Of a stretch of 10,120 nucleotides of DNA, positions 1-7,555 are shown piece after piece. The notes below the pieces were generated by a model. The model had not been told where the DNA came from. It saw only the letters and a program-made list of their open reading frames with translations, and made no database searches. The DNA is from SIG350 sp964520895 (GTDB lineage: Bacteria; Bacillota; Clostridia; TANB77; SIG350). The first letter of the stretch is position 1. Each line of letters starts with the position of its first letter. The translations under genes were made by a program, and so were the position numbers. The DNA lies in assembly GCA_964520895.1 (NCBI GenBank), contig CAZFOR010000042.1, positions 1 through 10,120 of the forward strand, written 5' to 3'.

Positions 1-38
1 ATTGAGATGTTATCATATTTAACTCTAAAATTTTTCAT
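1..38 (-). CDS. 5' end of an unidentified gene, cut by window edge
   Basis: An ATG at 38-36 is preceded by a perfect AAGGAG (52-47) with an 8-base spacer, and the frame stays open to the window edge. The visible residues are MKNFRVKYDNIS. This is too little to identify a family. It lies 68 bases downstream of the J-domain gene on the same strand, with no convincing terminator in between, so it may belong to the same operon. The call rests on the ribosome binding site and the open frame only. Confidence 0.6.
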   Translation of the reverse strand, partial: MKNFRVKYDNIS

Positions 39-106
39 ACTTGTTACTCCTTATTTTGTTTTTATTTCTAATAATATTTTTTTATATTTTTATCAAAACT
101 TCTTAA

Positions 107-1183
107 TTAATAAGTAAGTATAAACTCATCTTCTTCCAAATTAGTTCCAAATATATTTTTTATATTATTATTGCTTAAACTTATTTTCCACTCATTATTA
201 ATTTTATTTAATTTTATTTTATCATTTATTGTTATTCTTTCCTCAGTATCATTAATTATATTTATTAACTCATTTATATCTATTTGTATATTATATATAT
301 TACCAGATTTGTTATTAAACACTTTGTCAATCACATAATCATTTAAAATATTATCAATATCAATTCTCACTATCTTTATTTGTATAATAGCTTCATTTTC
401 ATTATTCATTGAATACTCTACTATTTCATATTTAAAATCCTTTAAAATCAAACTATATATATCAATATCATTTTTAAATGCATCTATTTTATCCTGTGAA
501 ATCTTTGTTCCCTCTGTTGTATATTGGTTAATATTATTAATATTTGATTGTTTCATTTGTGATAAAAATTGGTTTGTTAATATACTAACATTTTCATCTT
601 TTGGTGTTTCAATATTATTACTACTTGTACCTACTTGTTTACTTGGGGATGTTTGGCTGGCTGTGTTATTATCACCATTATCTTCAATTACAGGTATATC
701 ATCATCACCAAACAAATCTCCTATTAAGAAAACAAATCGTATTACAAGAAATATTATAATTAATAATATTATTGCTACTATTCTTTTTGTTTGGGATGAT
801 GAATATTTAATCCTGTCAAAAATATTATAGTTATTTATATAATCATAATAATTGTCATAATTTTGGTCATATTTATTATCAGTATTATTTGTAGTATAAC
901 GTATATTTGCATTGTTTGCGTTGTAGTTAATTGGCTGAGTAGATGATTGTTTTGGAGTTATTTTTTCTCTTTCAATTCTAAGCTTTTCATCATAATTAGC
1001 TCTCTTTTTCTCATCAGATAAAATATCATGTGCATTATTTATTATTTTCATTTTTTCTTCTGCTTGCTGTTTGTTTTTCGCAATATCTGGATGATATTTT
1101 TTAACAAGTGTTTTATATGCATTTTCAATTATATCATTAGAAGCATTTTCACTTACTTGTAATACTTCATATAAATTTTCCAC
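107..1183 (-). CDS. membrane-anchored J-domain (DnaJ-like) protein
   Basis: The 358-residue product starts with a J domain (about 3-67) carrying the HPD tripeptide at 31-33, the motif that stimulates DnaK ATPase in this family. An Asn/Tyr-rich linker (about 75-125) leads to one hydrophobic helix (about 135-156). A second Asn-rich linker and a C-terminal domain (about 195-350, not recognised, NTF2-like in feel) follow. The G/F-rich and zinc-finger regions of true DnaJ are absent, so this is a type III J protein. The inferred topology puts the J domain in the cytoplasm and the C-terminus outside, perhaps recruiting DnaK to the membrane. The start is GTG, preceded by AGGTGA that overlaps the stop of the upstream nuclease gene; only 8 bases separate the two, so they are probably co-transcribed. 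Known: J-domain chemistry. Inferred: topology and client. Confidence 0.85.
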   Translation of the reverse strand: MENLYEVLQVSENASNDIIENAYKTLVKKYHPDIAKNKQQAEEKMKIINNAHDILSDEKKRANYDEKLRIEREKITPKQSSTQPINYNANNANIRYTTNNTDNKYDQNYDNYYDYINNYNIFDRIKYSSSQTKRIVAIILLIIIFLVIRFVFLIGDLFGDDDIPVIEDNGDNNTASQTSPSKQVGTSSNNIETPKDENVSILTNQFLSQMKQSNINNINQYTTEGTKISQDKIDAFKNDIDIYSLILKDFKYEIVEYSMNNENEAIIQIKIVRIDIDNILNDYVIDKVFNNKSGNIYNIQIDINELINIINDTEERITINDKIKLNKINNEWKISLSNNNIKNIFGTNLEEDEFILTY

Positions 1184-1191
1184 TACATCAC

Positions 1192-2835
1192 CTACATTTT
1201 AACAATATCTAATATTTTTTGTTCTAACTCAAGAATTCTACCATTTAATTCTATAATCTTATTATCATTTTCTTCATTTTTCAAATCTTGTCTAATATAT
1301 ATTGTCATTTCATCTAATTCTTCTCTTAATGTTTCTAATCTATCTAATAATTCTAATCTTTCGTATTTGTATACATCTCTTGGCATCATTTCTCCAACTT
1401 TTTGTACTCTATCGTCTGTTATTTCATAAACGTCTCCAAAAAGTGGTATTTCAGCATCTAAATTATATTGCTCATAAATCTTATCAGACAATACCTTTTG
1501 ACTTTCATATTCACCATGAACAATAAATATTTTCTTTAAAGTTTCCTTCATTTCACTAACTAATTGAAGTAGTGCCCCTTGGTCTGCATGACATGAAAAT
1601 CCTTCAATATATTCTATTCTAGCATTAACTGATATTTCTTCACCAAATATCTTAACTCTTTTAGCACCGTCAACTATTCTTCTACCAAGTGTTCCTTCTG
1701 CTTGATATCCCACAAATAATACTGTTGAATTTTCTTTCCATAAATTATGTTTTAAATGATGTTTAATTCTACCAAATTCACACATACCACTTGCAGATAT
1801 TATAATTGATTTTGTAACTGTTTCATTTAATGCTCTTGATTCTTCTGCTGTTTTAGTAAATTTAAGTCCAGGGAATTCAATAGGTATTTGTCCATTTTTG
1901 ATAAATTCTTTTGCTTCATCATCAAAAATATCTATATTCTTTTTAAATATTTCTGTTGCAGATATTGCAAGTGGACTGTCTACATATACTGGTGTATGTA
2001 ATAATGTTTCTATTTTTCCATTATATTCATCATTATCTAATAATTTACACTTAAATATTTCATACAAAATTTCTTGTGTTCTTCCTACTGCAAATGAAGG
2101 AATAATTACATTTCCACCTTTTTCCAAAGTTTCTGTAACAATATCTAAAAACATTTGACCTTTTGTTTTCACATCTTTATGTAATCTAGCACCATATGTT
2201 GATTCCATTATTAAATAATCTGCTTCATTTATTCTTTCCCTGTTTCTAATAATTGGACTATCATCTTTTCCAACATCACCTGTAAATACAAGTTTTTCTT
2301 CTTTGTTATCTTCATAAACCCAAACTTCTACCATGCTAGAACCTAACATATGTCCTGCTTCTGAAAATCTAACTTTTATATTTTCATCTATTTCTATTAT
2401 TTCATCATATTTTACAGGATTAAATAATTTCAAACAATCTATTGCATCTTGTGCAGTATAAATTGCTCCTATCATATGTTTTCCTTCTCTTCTTCTTTTT
2501 TTATTTAACCATTCAGCTTCTACTTCTTGTATATGTCCACTATCCGGTAACATTATTGTACATAAATCATATGTAGCTTCTGTAGAAATAATTGGATTTG
2601 AATAACCTTCTTTATATAATTTAGGTATTCTTCCTGAATGGTCAATATGTGAATGTGTTAATAACACAAAATCAATAGATGTTGGGTCAAATTGAAACTC
2701 ATCTGTATTTAACATTGTTTCCTTTGCCCTACCTTGAAATAGCCCACAATCTACTAAGAATTTTTTGTTTTTTGTTTCCACTAAAAAATTTGAACCTGTA
2801 ACTGTCCTTGCAGCACCTAAAAAACTTATTTTCAT
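1192..2835 (-). CDS. beta-CASP metallo-beta-lactamase-fold RNase-like protein
   Basis: This 547-residue protein has the full beta-CASP signature. The metallo-beta-lactamase core carries HSHIDH at 61-66, His162 in GHMLGS, and Asp187 in TGDVG. The beta-CASP insert has ESTYG (Glu211), SFAVGR at 247-252, SGMCEFGR at 349-356 and HHLKHN at 359-364. The RNA-specificity C-terminal part has SCHAD at 414-418 and VHGE at 439-442. Residues about 488-547 form a Lys/Glu-rich coiled coil. Family members are zinc-dependent RNA-processing exo/endonucleases, related to the archaeal and eukaryotic CPSF73 type rather than to RNase J. Length is usual for the family and no catalytic residue is missing. The gene sits 26 bases after ftsK, with AGGGAGG upstream of its ATG (a longish 12-base spacer). 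Substrate is unknown; RNA turnover or maturation is the likely role. Confidence 0.9.
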   Translation of the reverse strand: MKISFLGAARTVTGSNFLVETKNKKFLVDCGLFQGRAKETMLNTDEFQFDPTSIDFVLLTHSHIDHSGRIPKLYKEGYSNPIISTEATYDLCTIMLPDSGHIQEVEAEWLNKKRRREGKHMIGAIYTAQDAIDCLKLFNPVKYDEIIEIDENIKVRFSEAGHMLGSSMVEVWVYEDNKEEKLVFTGDVGKDDSPIIRNRERINEADYLIMESTYGARLHKDVKTKGQMFLDIVTETLEKGGNVIIPSFAVGRTQEILYEIFKCKLLDNDEYNGKIETLLHTPVYVDSPLAISATEIFKKNIDIFDDEAKEFIKNGQIPIEFPGLKFTKTAEESRALNETVTKSIIISASGMCEFGRIKHHLKHNLWKENSTVLFVGYQAEGTLGRRIVDGAKRVKIFGEEISVNARIEYIEGFSCHADQGALLQLVSEMKETLKKIFIVHGEYESQKVLSDKIYEQYNLDAEIPLFGDVYEITDDRVQKVGEMMPRDVYKYERLELLDRLETLREELDEMTIYIRQDLKNEENDNKIIELNGRILELEQKILDIVKM

Positions 2836-2861
2836 ACTTAAATCATTCCTCCCTTTATATT

Positions 2862-5420
2862 TTATTCATAATCTCCATCAACAGCATATACATCAATATC
2901 ATCATCAGATATATTACTACTGCTTTTCTTTTTCTGTATATCTAACTCATCTGCAATTGGATTATTAAAATCACTTGTTTCTTTCTTTATACTTTCTTCA
3001 TTAACTATATTTTCTTTTACAGTAGTTTCTTCTGCCTTACTTTCAATGTTTGTTCCCATTTTAATTTCTTGTAACTCTTCTTTTGAAATAAGAACTTGTC
3101 TAGGTTTACTTCCATCATATCCTGATATAATACCTCTTGCTTCCATTTGGTCTACAATTCTTCCTGCTCTTGCATAACCTACTTTAAATCTTCTTTGTAT
3201 CATAGATGTAGATGCAGTACCTAGCTCTACAACTAAATCAATTGCTTGTGGTAATAAATCATCTGCATCACCATCATTGTTACCATCAGGTGATGGAACT
3301 TTATCACTATTTTCAATTTTATCTATTATATCATCATCGTAATTTGCTGTTTGATTTGATTTAATAAAACTTACAATACTTTCTATTTCTTTTTCAGAAA
3401 CATAAGCACCTTGTAGTCTTACAGGTTTTGATTTACCTGTTGGATAATATAGCATATCACCTTTTCCAAGTAATTTTTCAGCACCCGCACTATCTAATAT
3501 TGTTCTTGAATCTATTTGTGATGAAACAGCAAATGCAATTCTTGAAGGTATATTTGCTTTAATTATACCCGTAATTACATCAACAGATGGTCTTTGTGTT
3601 GCAATTACTAAATACATACCAGCTGCTCTAGCCATTTGTGCTAATCTACATATTGCATCTTCTACTTCATTTGCAGCAACCATCATTAAATCTGCCAACT
3701 CATCTATTATTATAACTATTTGTGGTAATATTCCTGGCTCATTTTCTTTTTTCAATAATTCATTATATCCTTTTATATCTTTTACACCTCTACCTGCAAA
3801 AAGATTATATCTTGATACCATTTCTTGTACTGCCCAATTAAGTGCACCTGCTGCTTTTTTAGGATCAGTAACAACTGGTATTAATAAATGTGGTATACCA
3901 TTATATATACCAAGTTCTACTACTTTTGGATCTATCATAAGTAATTTTACTTCACTAGGTTTAGCTTTATATAATATGCTTGTAATCATTGTGTTTATAC
4001 ATACACTTTTACCAGATCCTGTTGCACCAGATATTAACATATGTGGCATTTTTGATATATCTGATATAACTATGTCACCTGCAACATCTTTACCAAGTGC
4101 ATATGATGTTTTCGAACTAGCTGTTTGAAATTCACTACTTTCAATTAATGATCTTAATGTTACTATATCATTTACCTTATTTGGAAGTTCTATACCAACT
4201 GCTGCTTTACCTGGAATTGGTGCTTCTATACGAATATTTGATGCAGCTAAATTAAGTGCAATATCATCTGCTAATGATACAATTTTACTTACCTTAACCC
4301 CAATATTAGGTTGTATCTCATATCTAGTAATAGATGGCCCTCTTGATGCATCAACAACTTTTGCATCAACACCAAAACTGTTTAATGTTTTTTGTAATTT
4401 TTGTGCAGTGGCTTTCATCTCAGCACTACTTTCTTTTTTGTTATCACTTATATTTTTATCTAATAACTCAAGTGAAGGAAACACATATGTTTCTTCATGT
4501 TTTTCAATTTCACTATGTGAAATTCTCAATTCTTCTTTTTTCTGCATTTCTTCTTTTTCTTTTAATATTTGTTCTTTTGTTTTAACCTTAAATATCTCAC
4601 TTAAATCTCCAACTTTATCTTCATTTTGTTTAATTACAGGTTCTGATTTTACTTGTATATCTTTAATATCATCATTTTTATCTTTGCTGTTTTTACCTAA
4701 AAAATCAAAACTAATTTGTGAATCAAACATTGGCTTTCTTTCTTTTGTATTTTCCTTTTCAGTTTTAACATATGATAATTTTTCTTCCTTTTTGCTCATT
4801 TTTTTCTCAGGTGTTTCATTATCTATAATTAATCCAAATAATCTTGCAAAAAAGTTTTTAATTGCAAGTAAAATAGTTTTAGGCATTATACCAGTTATAA
4901 GGATAAACATAATTGAAAAAAGTGCTATTAAAACTATCAAAGCTGGTATTTTACCAAACCACTGATAAAGTGGTGCTGCGATTATTCCTCCCATAAATCC
5001 ACCATCTTTTAATAACACACCATTTTCATAAAATATTTTTATATTTTCATTTAAATCTATATTAGAATTAAATGAATAGTTTTTCCAAGATAAGAAACCT
5101 GATAATATACTAAATAACAAATATGATTGAACTAATTTTGACTTAATATATTTTTTCCCATTTATAACGCCATAAATACCAATTGCTAAAACAACAACTG
5201 GTATTAATAATTTTATATTACCAAAAAGCCCACCAAATATATCTGATATATATTTACTTATTTTTCCATCTGCATTTATGTACATTATTACACCTAGAAA
5301 TACACCAACAAAACAAGTTATTAAACTAGTTATGTTTTTGCTCTCATAGTTTTTTGAATTACTTTTTGCATGACTACTTGCATGACTATTTTTATTTTTG
5401 CTACCTTTTGTTCTACCCAA
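2862..5420 (-). CDS. ftsK: DNA translocase FtsK/SpoIIIE
   Basis: A membrane-anchored DNA pump that moves chromosome through the division or sporulation septum. In an 852-residue product there are about four N-terminal membrane helices (near 30-50, 69-87, 96-112, 158-180). A charged, low-complexity linker (about 205-325) precedes the motor, with Walker A GATGSGKS at 465-472, Walker B ending in DEL (Asp573, Glu574) and ATQRPSVD at 607-614. A winged-helix gamma domain (about 720-785, with RRFKVGYARAGRI) reads DNA polarity, and an acidic tail ends the protein. I chose the TTG at 5420 because a G-rich ribosome binding site (GGGGGGA, 5433-5427) sits about 7 bases upstream; an in-frame TTG at 5435 would add five residues but lies inside that G run. 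Sequence alone does not separate FtsK from SpoIIIE. It lies downstream of a hairpin and upstream of the beta-CASP nuclease. Confidence 0.93.
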   Translation of the reverse strand: MGRTKGSKNKNSHASSHAKSNSKNYESKNITSLITCFVGVFLGVIMYINADGKISKYISDIFGGLFGNIKLLIPVVVLAIGIYGVINGKKYIKSKLVQSYLLFSILSGFLSWKNYSFNSNIDLNENIKIFYENGVLLKDGGFMGGIIAAPLYQWFGKIPALIVLIALFSIMFILITGIMPKTILLAIKNFFARLFGLIIDNETPEKKMSKKEEKLSYVKTEKENTKERKPMFDSQISFDFLGKNSKDKNDDIKDIQVKSEPVIKQNEDKVGDLSEIFKVKTKEQILKEKEEMQKKEELRISHSEIEKHEETYVFPSLELLDKNISDNKKESSAEMKATAQKLQKTLNSFGVDAKVVDASRGPSITRYEIQPNIGVKVSKIVSLADDIALNLAASNIRIEAPIPGKAAVGIELPNKVNDIVTLRSLIESSEFQTASSKTSYALGKDVAGDIVISDISKMPHMLISGATGSGKSVCINTMITSILYKAKPSEVKLLMIDPKVVELGIYNGIPHLLIPVVTDPKKAAGALNWAVQEMVSRYNLFAGRGVKDIKGYNELLKKENEPGILPQIVIIIDELADLMMVAANEVEDAICRLAQMARAAGMYLVIATQRPSVDVITGIIKANIPSRIAFAVSSQIDSRTILDSAGAEKLLGKGDMLYYPTGKSKPVRLQGAYVSEKEIESIVSFIKSNQTANYDDDIIDKIENSDKVPSPDGNNDGDADDLLPQAIDLVVELGTASTSMIQRRFKVGYARAGRIVDQMEARGIISGYDGSKPRQVLISKEELQEIKMGTNIESKAEETTVKENIVNEESIKKETSDFNNPIADELDIQKKKSSSNISDDDIDVYAVDGDYE

Positions 5421-5445
5421 GTCAAATCCCCCCAATCAATGAAAA

Positions 5446-5484
5446 AAGTTATGTTATTAGGAATATTACCAAAAAACATAACTT
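5446..5484 (-). terminator. hairpin with U-tract ahead of ftsK
   Basis: Perfect 10-bp arms (5475-5484 with 5446-5455) enclose a 19-base loop that can form a small inner GG/CC pair. On the minus strand the hairpin is followed by TTTT (5445-5442), making six T with the arm. It lies between the coiled-coil gene stop (5499) and the ftsK start (5420). The stem is AT-rich, so it may be a weak terminator or attenuator that lowers readthrough into ftsK. I see no clear promoter between it and ftsK. Confidence 0.5.
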
Positions 5485-5498
5485 CTCAGATTTTATAG

Positions 5499-5936
5499 TT
5501 ATCTTAATTCTCTTCTGTTATTTTCTATAATTTCAAGATTTGCAGTTAGAACTTCTTGTAATCTACCTAATATTTCATCAGCATATTCTTTTGTTCCTTG
5601 TGAAATTTCTTTTGACATAGCATTTGCACTTTCAATTATAGCTGCTTTTTGCTCATAAGCTTTTCTAGTAATTTCATGTTCGTCTATCATTGATATTATT
5701 CTATTTTCAGCTTCTTTCACAATTTCACCAGCTTCTTTTTGTGCATCTAATAATATTCTTTGTCTTTCTTCTTTTACCCATTTAGCTTGTTTAACTTCAT
5801 CAGGTAATTTTAATTTTATTTCTTTAACAATATCTAATAATTCTTCTTTATCAAATAATGCTTTACTTGTAAATGGTAAACCACTTCCTTTGTCTAATAT
5901 GTCCTCCAATTCGTCTAATAATGATAAAACTTCCAT
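5499..5936 (-). CDS. small coiled-coil protein, ATPase subunit-like annotation
   Basis: The 145-residue product is almost wholly helical. Residues 1-45 are Leu/Asp-rich (DELEDILDKG), and about 46-145 form a long charged coiled coil containing KEERQRILLDAQKEA, which resembles the peripheral stalk of F- or V-type ATPase subunits (b, E or H). Clostridial proteins of this type are often labelled ATPase or V-type ATPase subunit H, but the gene is not in an ATP synthase cluster and has no membrane anchor, so that label is doubtful. A DivIVA-like cell division role is possible given neighbouring ftsK, but this is inference. The start at 5936 is chosen because AAAGGGG (5951-5945) sits 8 bases upstream; an upstream in-frame ATG at 5954 lacks a site. 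The gap to rsmD is 14 bases, so they are co-transcribed. Confidence 0.85.
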   Translation of the reverse strand: MEVLSLLDELEDILDKGSGLPFTSKALFDKEELLDIVKEIKLKLPDEVKQAKWVKEERQRILLDAQKEAGEIVKEAENRIISMIDEHEITRKAYEQKAAIIESANAMSKEISQGTKEYADEILGRLQEVLTANLEIIENNRRELR

Positions 5937-5950
5937 AAAATTTACCCCTT

Positions 5951-6493
5951 TCATTTAAATAAATACACTTTAACTTTCCCATATTTTCTAATATCTATGT
6001 TTTCGAATATTCCTATTTTGTCTGGAATATCTTCTAAATCACTTGTTTCTAACACGATTATACCATCTTGTTTTAACATGTTGTATTTAGAAATTTCTTC
6101 TATTGCTTTAATTCCTAATCCCATATTATATGGTGGATCTAGAAATATAACATCAAATTTTTGTTTGCTTACTTCTGTTACACATTCTATATAATCCTTA
6201 TTTAATATCTTACATTTATCAATATATCCTGCTCTTTCTATATTTTGTCTTATTACATCACAAGCTTGTTTTGATTTATCACACAGTATTACATTTTGTG
6301 CCCCTCTACTTAATGTTTCTAAACCCAAGGCACCACTACCTGCAAATAAATCTAATATATCTTCATATACTATTTGCTTTGATTGTAATATATTAAATAA
6401 TGACTCTTTTACTCTATCTAATGTTGGTCTTGTGTCATTACTTTCTAATGTTATTAACTTTAATCCTCTTTTTTCTCCTGATATTATCCTCAT
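5951..6493 (-). CDS. rsmD: 16S rRNA (guanine(966)-N2)-methyltransferase RsmD
   Basis: This enzyme methylates a guanine of 16S rRNA (G966 in E. coli numbering) with S-adenosylmethionine during small-subunit assembly. In a 180-residue product, the conserved N-terminal TRPTLDRVKESLFN lies at 21-34, the SAM-binding LDLFAGSGALGLE at 47-59, and the catalytic N6/N2 methylase motif DPPY at 119-122. Length is normal for RsmD. The start at 6493 fits the family (MRIISG) and has AGAGGA 5 bases upstream; an in-frame ATG at 6553 would lie upstream of the promoter and is rejected. The TGA stop lies next to the ribosome binding site of the following gene. In many Bacillota coaD follows rsmD; here it does not. 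A good promoter lies just upstream, giving a leader of only about 14 bases. Confidence 0.95.
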   Translation of the reverse strand: MRIISGEKRGLKLITLESNDTRPTLDRVKESLFNILQSKQIVYEDILDLFAGSGALGLETLSRGAQNVILCDKSKQACDVIRQNIERAGYIDKCKILNKDYIECVTEVSKQKFDVIFLDPPYNMGLGIKAIEEISKYNMLKQDGIIVLETSDLEDIPDKIGIFENIDIRKYGKVKVYLFK

Positions 6494-6513
6494 ATATTCC
6501 TCTTTATACCTAT

Positions 6514-6541
6514 ATTTTAATATATTTTTTGAACTTGTCAA
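6514..6541 (-). promoter_or_regulatory. sigma-A promoter for rsmD
   Basis: On the minus strand TTGACA (6541-6536, perfect consensus) is followed after 16 bases by TAAAAT (6519-6514, five of six). Transcription would start near 6507, about 14 bases before the rsmD ATG. It is the only strong promoter seen for the rsmD-to-J-domain run. Confidence 0.7.
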
Positions 6542-6560
6542 TACAATTAACATAATTGTA
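6542..6560. promoter_or_regulatory. dyad abutting the rsmD -35 box
   Basis: TACAATTA-ACA-TAATTGTA is a perfect 8-bp dyad with a 3-base centre that touches the -35 hexamer. The position suits a repressor or activator site, but in DNA this AT-rich a chance palindrome is quite possible. Further upstream, TGTAATAT occurs three times (from 6579, 6590 and 6600) at 10-11 base spacing, which is about one helical turn. Confidence 0.3.
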
Positions 6561-6614
6561 AAGTATATTTAATATTTCTGTAATATTATTGTAATATATT
6601 GTAATATTTGATAT

Positions 6615-6656
6615 ATAAAAGGAGCAAAAACTAAATTTAGTCTTTACTCCTTTTAT
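6615..6656 (-). terminator. terminator-like hairpin after the Cys-rich/DUF1737 unit
   Basis: Arms ATAAAAGGAG (6615-6624) and CTCCTTTTAT (6647-6656) pair perfectly, and the interior (6626-6645) continues the pairing with isolated mismatches to a small central loop. T-rich sequence lies at both outer sides (CTTTTAT on each strand), so it could work in either direction. It ends the minus-strand unit starting at the 7475-7503 promoter, before the rsmD promoter begins. The outer arm overlaps the last codon of the decayed second gene copy. Confidence 0.6.
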
Positions 6657-6805
6657 TAACCACTTATTATTGCTTGTGATGCTACAAAATAGCCAAAGCA
6701 ATTAATACTCCACATTGTACTTTCCAGCCACATTTCAAATTGAATTTACCATTTTTTCCAATTCATGGGATATTTAAAATCCTCTTTCACTTTGCGTACA
6801 AAACT
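6656..6805 (-). pseudogene. decayed DUF1737-like C-terminal domain
   Basis: Directly after the stop of the 56-residue gene, three pieces of a domain like the C-terminus of the neighbouring gene can be read in three different frames. In order they are ISHELEKMVNSI (about 6773-6738), CGWKVQCG (about 6732-6709) and GYFVASQAIISG with its stop (about 6694-6656). They match, in the same order, the NELHDKLEILV, GWRKLGRTSG and FYLMQAMVK segments of the intact paralogue, and the DUF1737 pattern I know (L-E-K-x-V-N, GW-x-x-x-GG, YxQAM). At least two frameshifts and several stops separate them, so no protein spanning them is made. I matched this by eye; a profile search would settle it. Confidence 0.55.
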
Positions 6806-6976
6806 TTAAATTTCACATTTACATTCTTCATAATGTGTTTGCTCACTTAGCTCCTTTTCTTCTTCATATACCCTAAGTGCTTTACTGATTTTTTCCTCAG
6901 AAGTTAATTCTTGTGAATTTAAGATTTCAATTACTTTCTGAGTTGTCTCAATCCGTTTGTTTAAGCTATAACACAT
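6806..6976 (-). CDS. 56-residue truncated paralogue of the Cys-rich gene
   Basis: A short frame, easily missed, with an excellent AAAGGAG 8 bases before its ATG. The product aligns end to end with the N-terminal part of the upstream gene product: 17 of the first 42 residues are identical, and both reach a CKC motif (CDGCKCSL there, YEECKCEI here) just before this one stops. The upstream leader is also conserved (AAAGGAGATGTGATTATG versus AAAGGAGATGTAATTATG). It starts 22 bases after the neighbour's stop, so it shares the same transcript. The predicted product is a charged helix (about 5-45) with a Cys pair at the end. It is probably the 5' part of a tandem duplicate whose 3' part has decayed, though it could still be translated. 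Function unknown. Confidence 0.65.
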   Translation of the reverse strand: MCYSLNKRIETTQKVIEILNSQELTSEEKISKALRVYEEEKELSEQTHYEECKCEI

Positions 6977-6998
6977 AATCACATCTCCTTTAGTAATA

Positions 6999-7436
6999 TT
7001 ACTTTACCATTGCTTGCATTAAATAAAAATCGTTATTTGTCTTTAATGCACCTGATGTTCTTCCAAGTTTTCTCCATCCTGAAGCAATTTTACTATCTAC
7101 TAGTATTTCTAATTTATCATGTAACTCATTCAAATTTTTTCCTTCTACTTCTAAAATTTCATATTCCATATCGCTCGCACCTTTATCATTAGAATTGATA
7201 ATTTTCTTTTTACCTTTTGGGTTATCACAAGTCTCACAATCTTCTGTGCAACCACACCCATAATGAAGACTACATTTACAACCATCACATGGACTTTTTC
7301 GAGTTAACTTTTCTTTCTCATCTTTCAGCATTTTTAGTGTTTTATCTACTTTTTCTTGATTAGATAATTCTTTTGATTCTAAAACTTCTATCAATTGATT
7401 TATCTCCTTAACCCGCTCTTTTAAAGTGTAATACAT
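6999..7436 (-). CDS. Cys-rich protein with DUF1737-like C-terminal domain
   Basis: The 145-residue product has three parts. Residues 1-47 form a charged helical hairpin. A compact knuckle at 50-70 holds seven cysteines spaced CxxCxCx5CxCx3CxxC, suited to binding zinc or another metal. After a Lys/Gly/Asn linker, residues about 90-145 form a small domain (EYEILEVEGKNLNELHD, then ASGWRKLG, ending FYLMQAMVK) that resembles DUF1737, a family of unknown function. There is no signal peptide or membrane helix, so it is probably cytoplasmic. The start at 7436 is chosen because AAAGGAG lies 8 bases upstream; an in-frame ATG at 7454 sits before that site. A consensus promoter lies just upstream, and a truncated paralogue follows. 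Function unknown; the metal-binding idea is inference from Cys spacing. Confidence 0.8.
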   Translation of the reverse strand: MYYTLKERVKEINQLIEVLESKELSNQEKVDKTLKMLKDEKEKLTRKSPCDGCKCSLHYGCGCTEDCETCDNPKGKKKIINSNDKGASDMEYEILEVEGKNLNELHDKLEILVDSKIASGWRKLGRTSGALKTNNDFYLMQAMVK

Positions 7437-7474
7437 AATTACATCTCCTTTCATAATTCATTTTTTGTACGTTT

Positions 7475-7503
7475 AGTATACATAAGTTATTGTGTTTTGT
7501 CAA
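7475..7503 (-). promoter_or_regulatory. sigma-A promoter for the Cys-rich gene
   Basis: On the minus strand TTGACA (7503-7498) and TATACT (7480-7475) are separated by 17 bases, close to ideal. Transcription should begin near 7468, giving a leader of about 32 bases before the ATG at 7436. The -35 box lies only 23 bases from the -35 box of the divergent GH26-like gene, so the two may be jointly regulated. Confidence 0.75.
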
Positions 7504-7526
7504 CATAATTAATTAATATTCATGTA

Positions 7527-7555
7527 TTGCAATATACAAAAAAAACATATATAAT
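7527..7555 (+). promoter_or_regulatory. sigma-A promoter for the GH26-like gene
   Basis: TTGCAA (7527-7532) and a perfect TATAAT (7550-7555) are separated by 17 bases that include a run of eight A. The -35 box lies inside a 10-bp palindrome TATTGCAATA (7525-7534), a possible operator. Transcription would begin near 7562, about 22 bases before the ATG. Confidence 0.7.

Noticed and set aside
4408..4965. 185-codon plus-strand frame inside ftsK
   Set aside because: Ser/Phe/Leu-rich antisense of the Lys/Glu-rich linker and membrane region of FtsK; no ribosome binding site, and ftsK is unmistakable on the other strand.
6510..6701. 63-codon minus-strand frame overlapping the rsmD promoter
   Set aside because: It runs through the terminator hairpin and promoter, has no ribosome binding site, and its residues show no domain; the third piece of the decayed DUF1737-like domain lies in a different frame.
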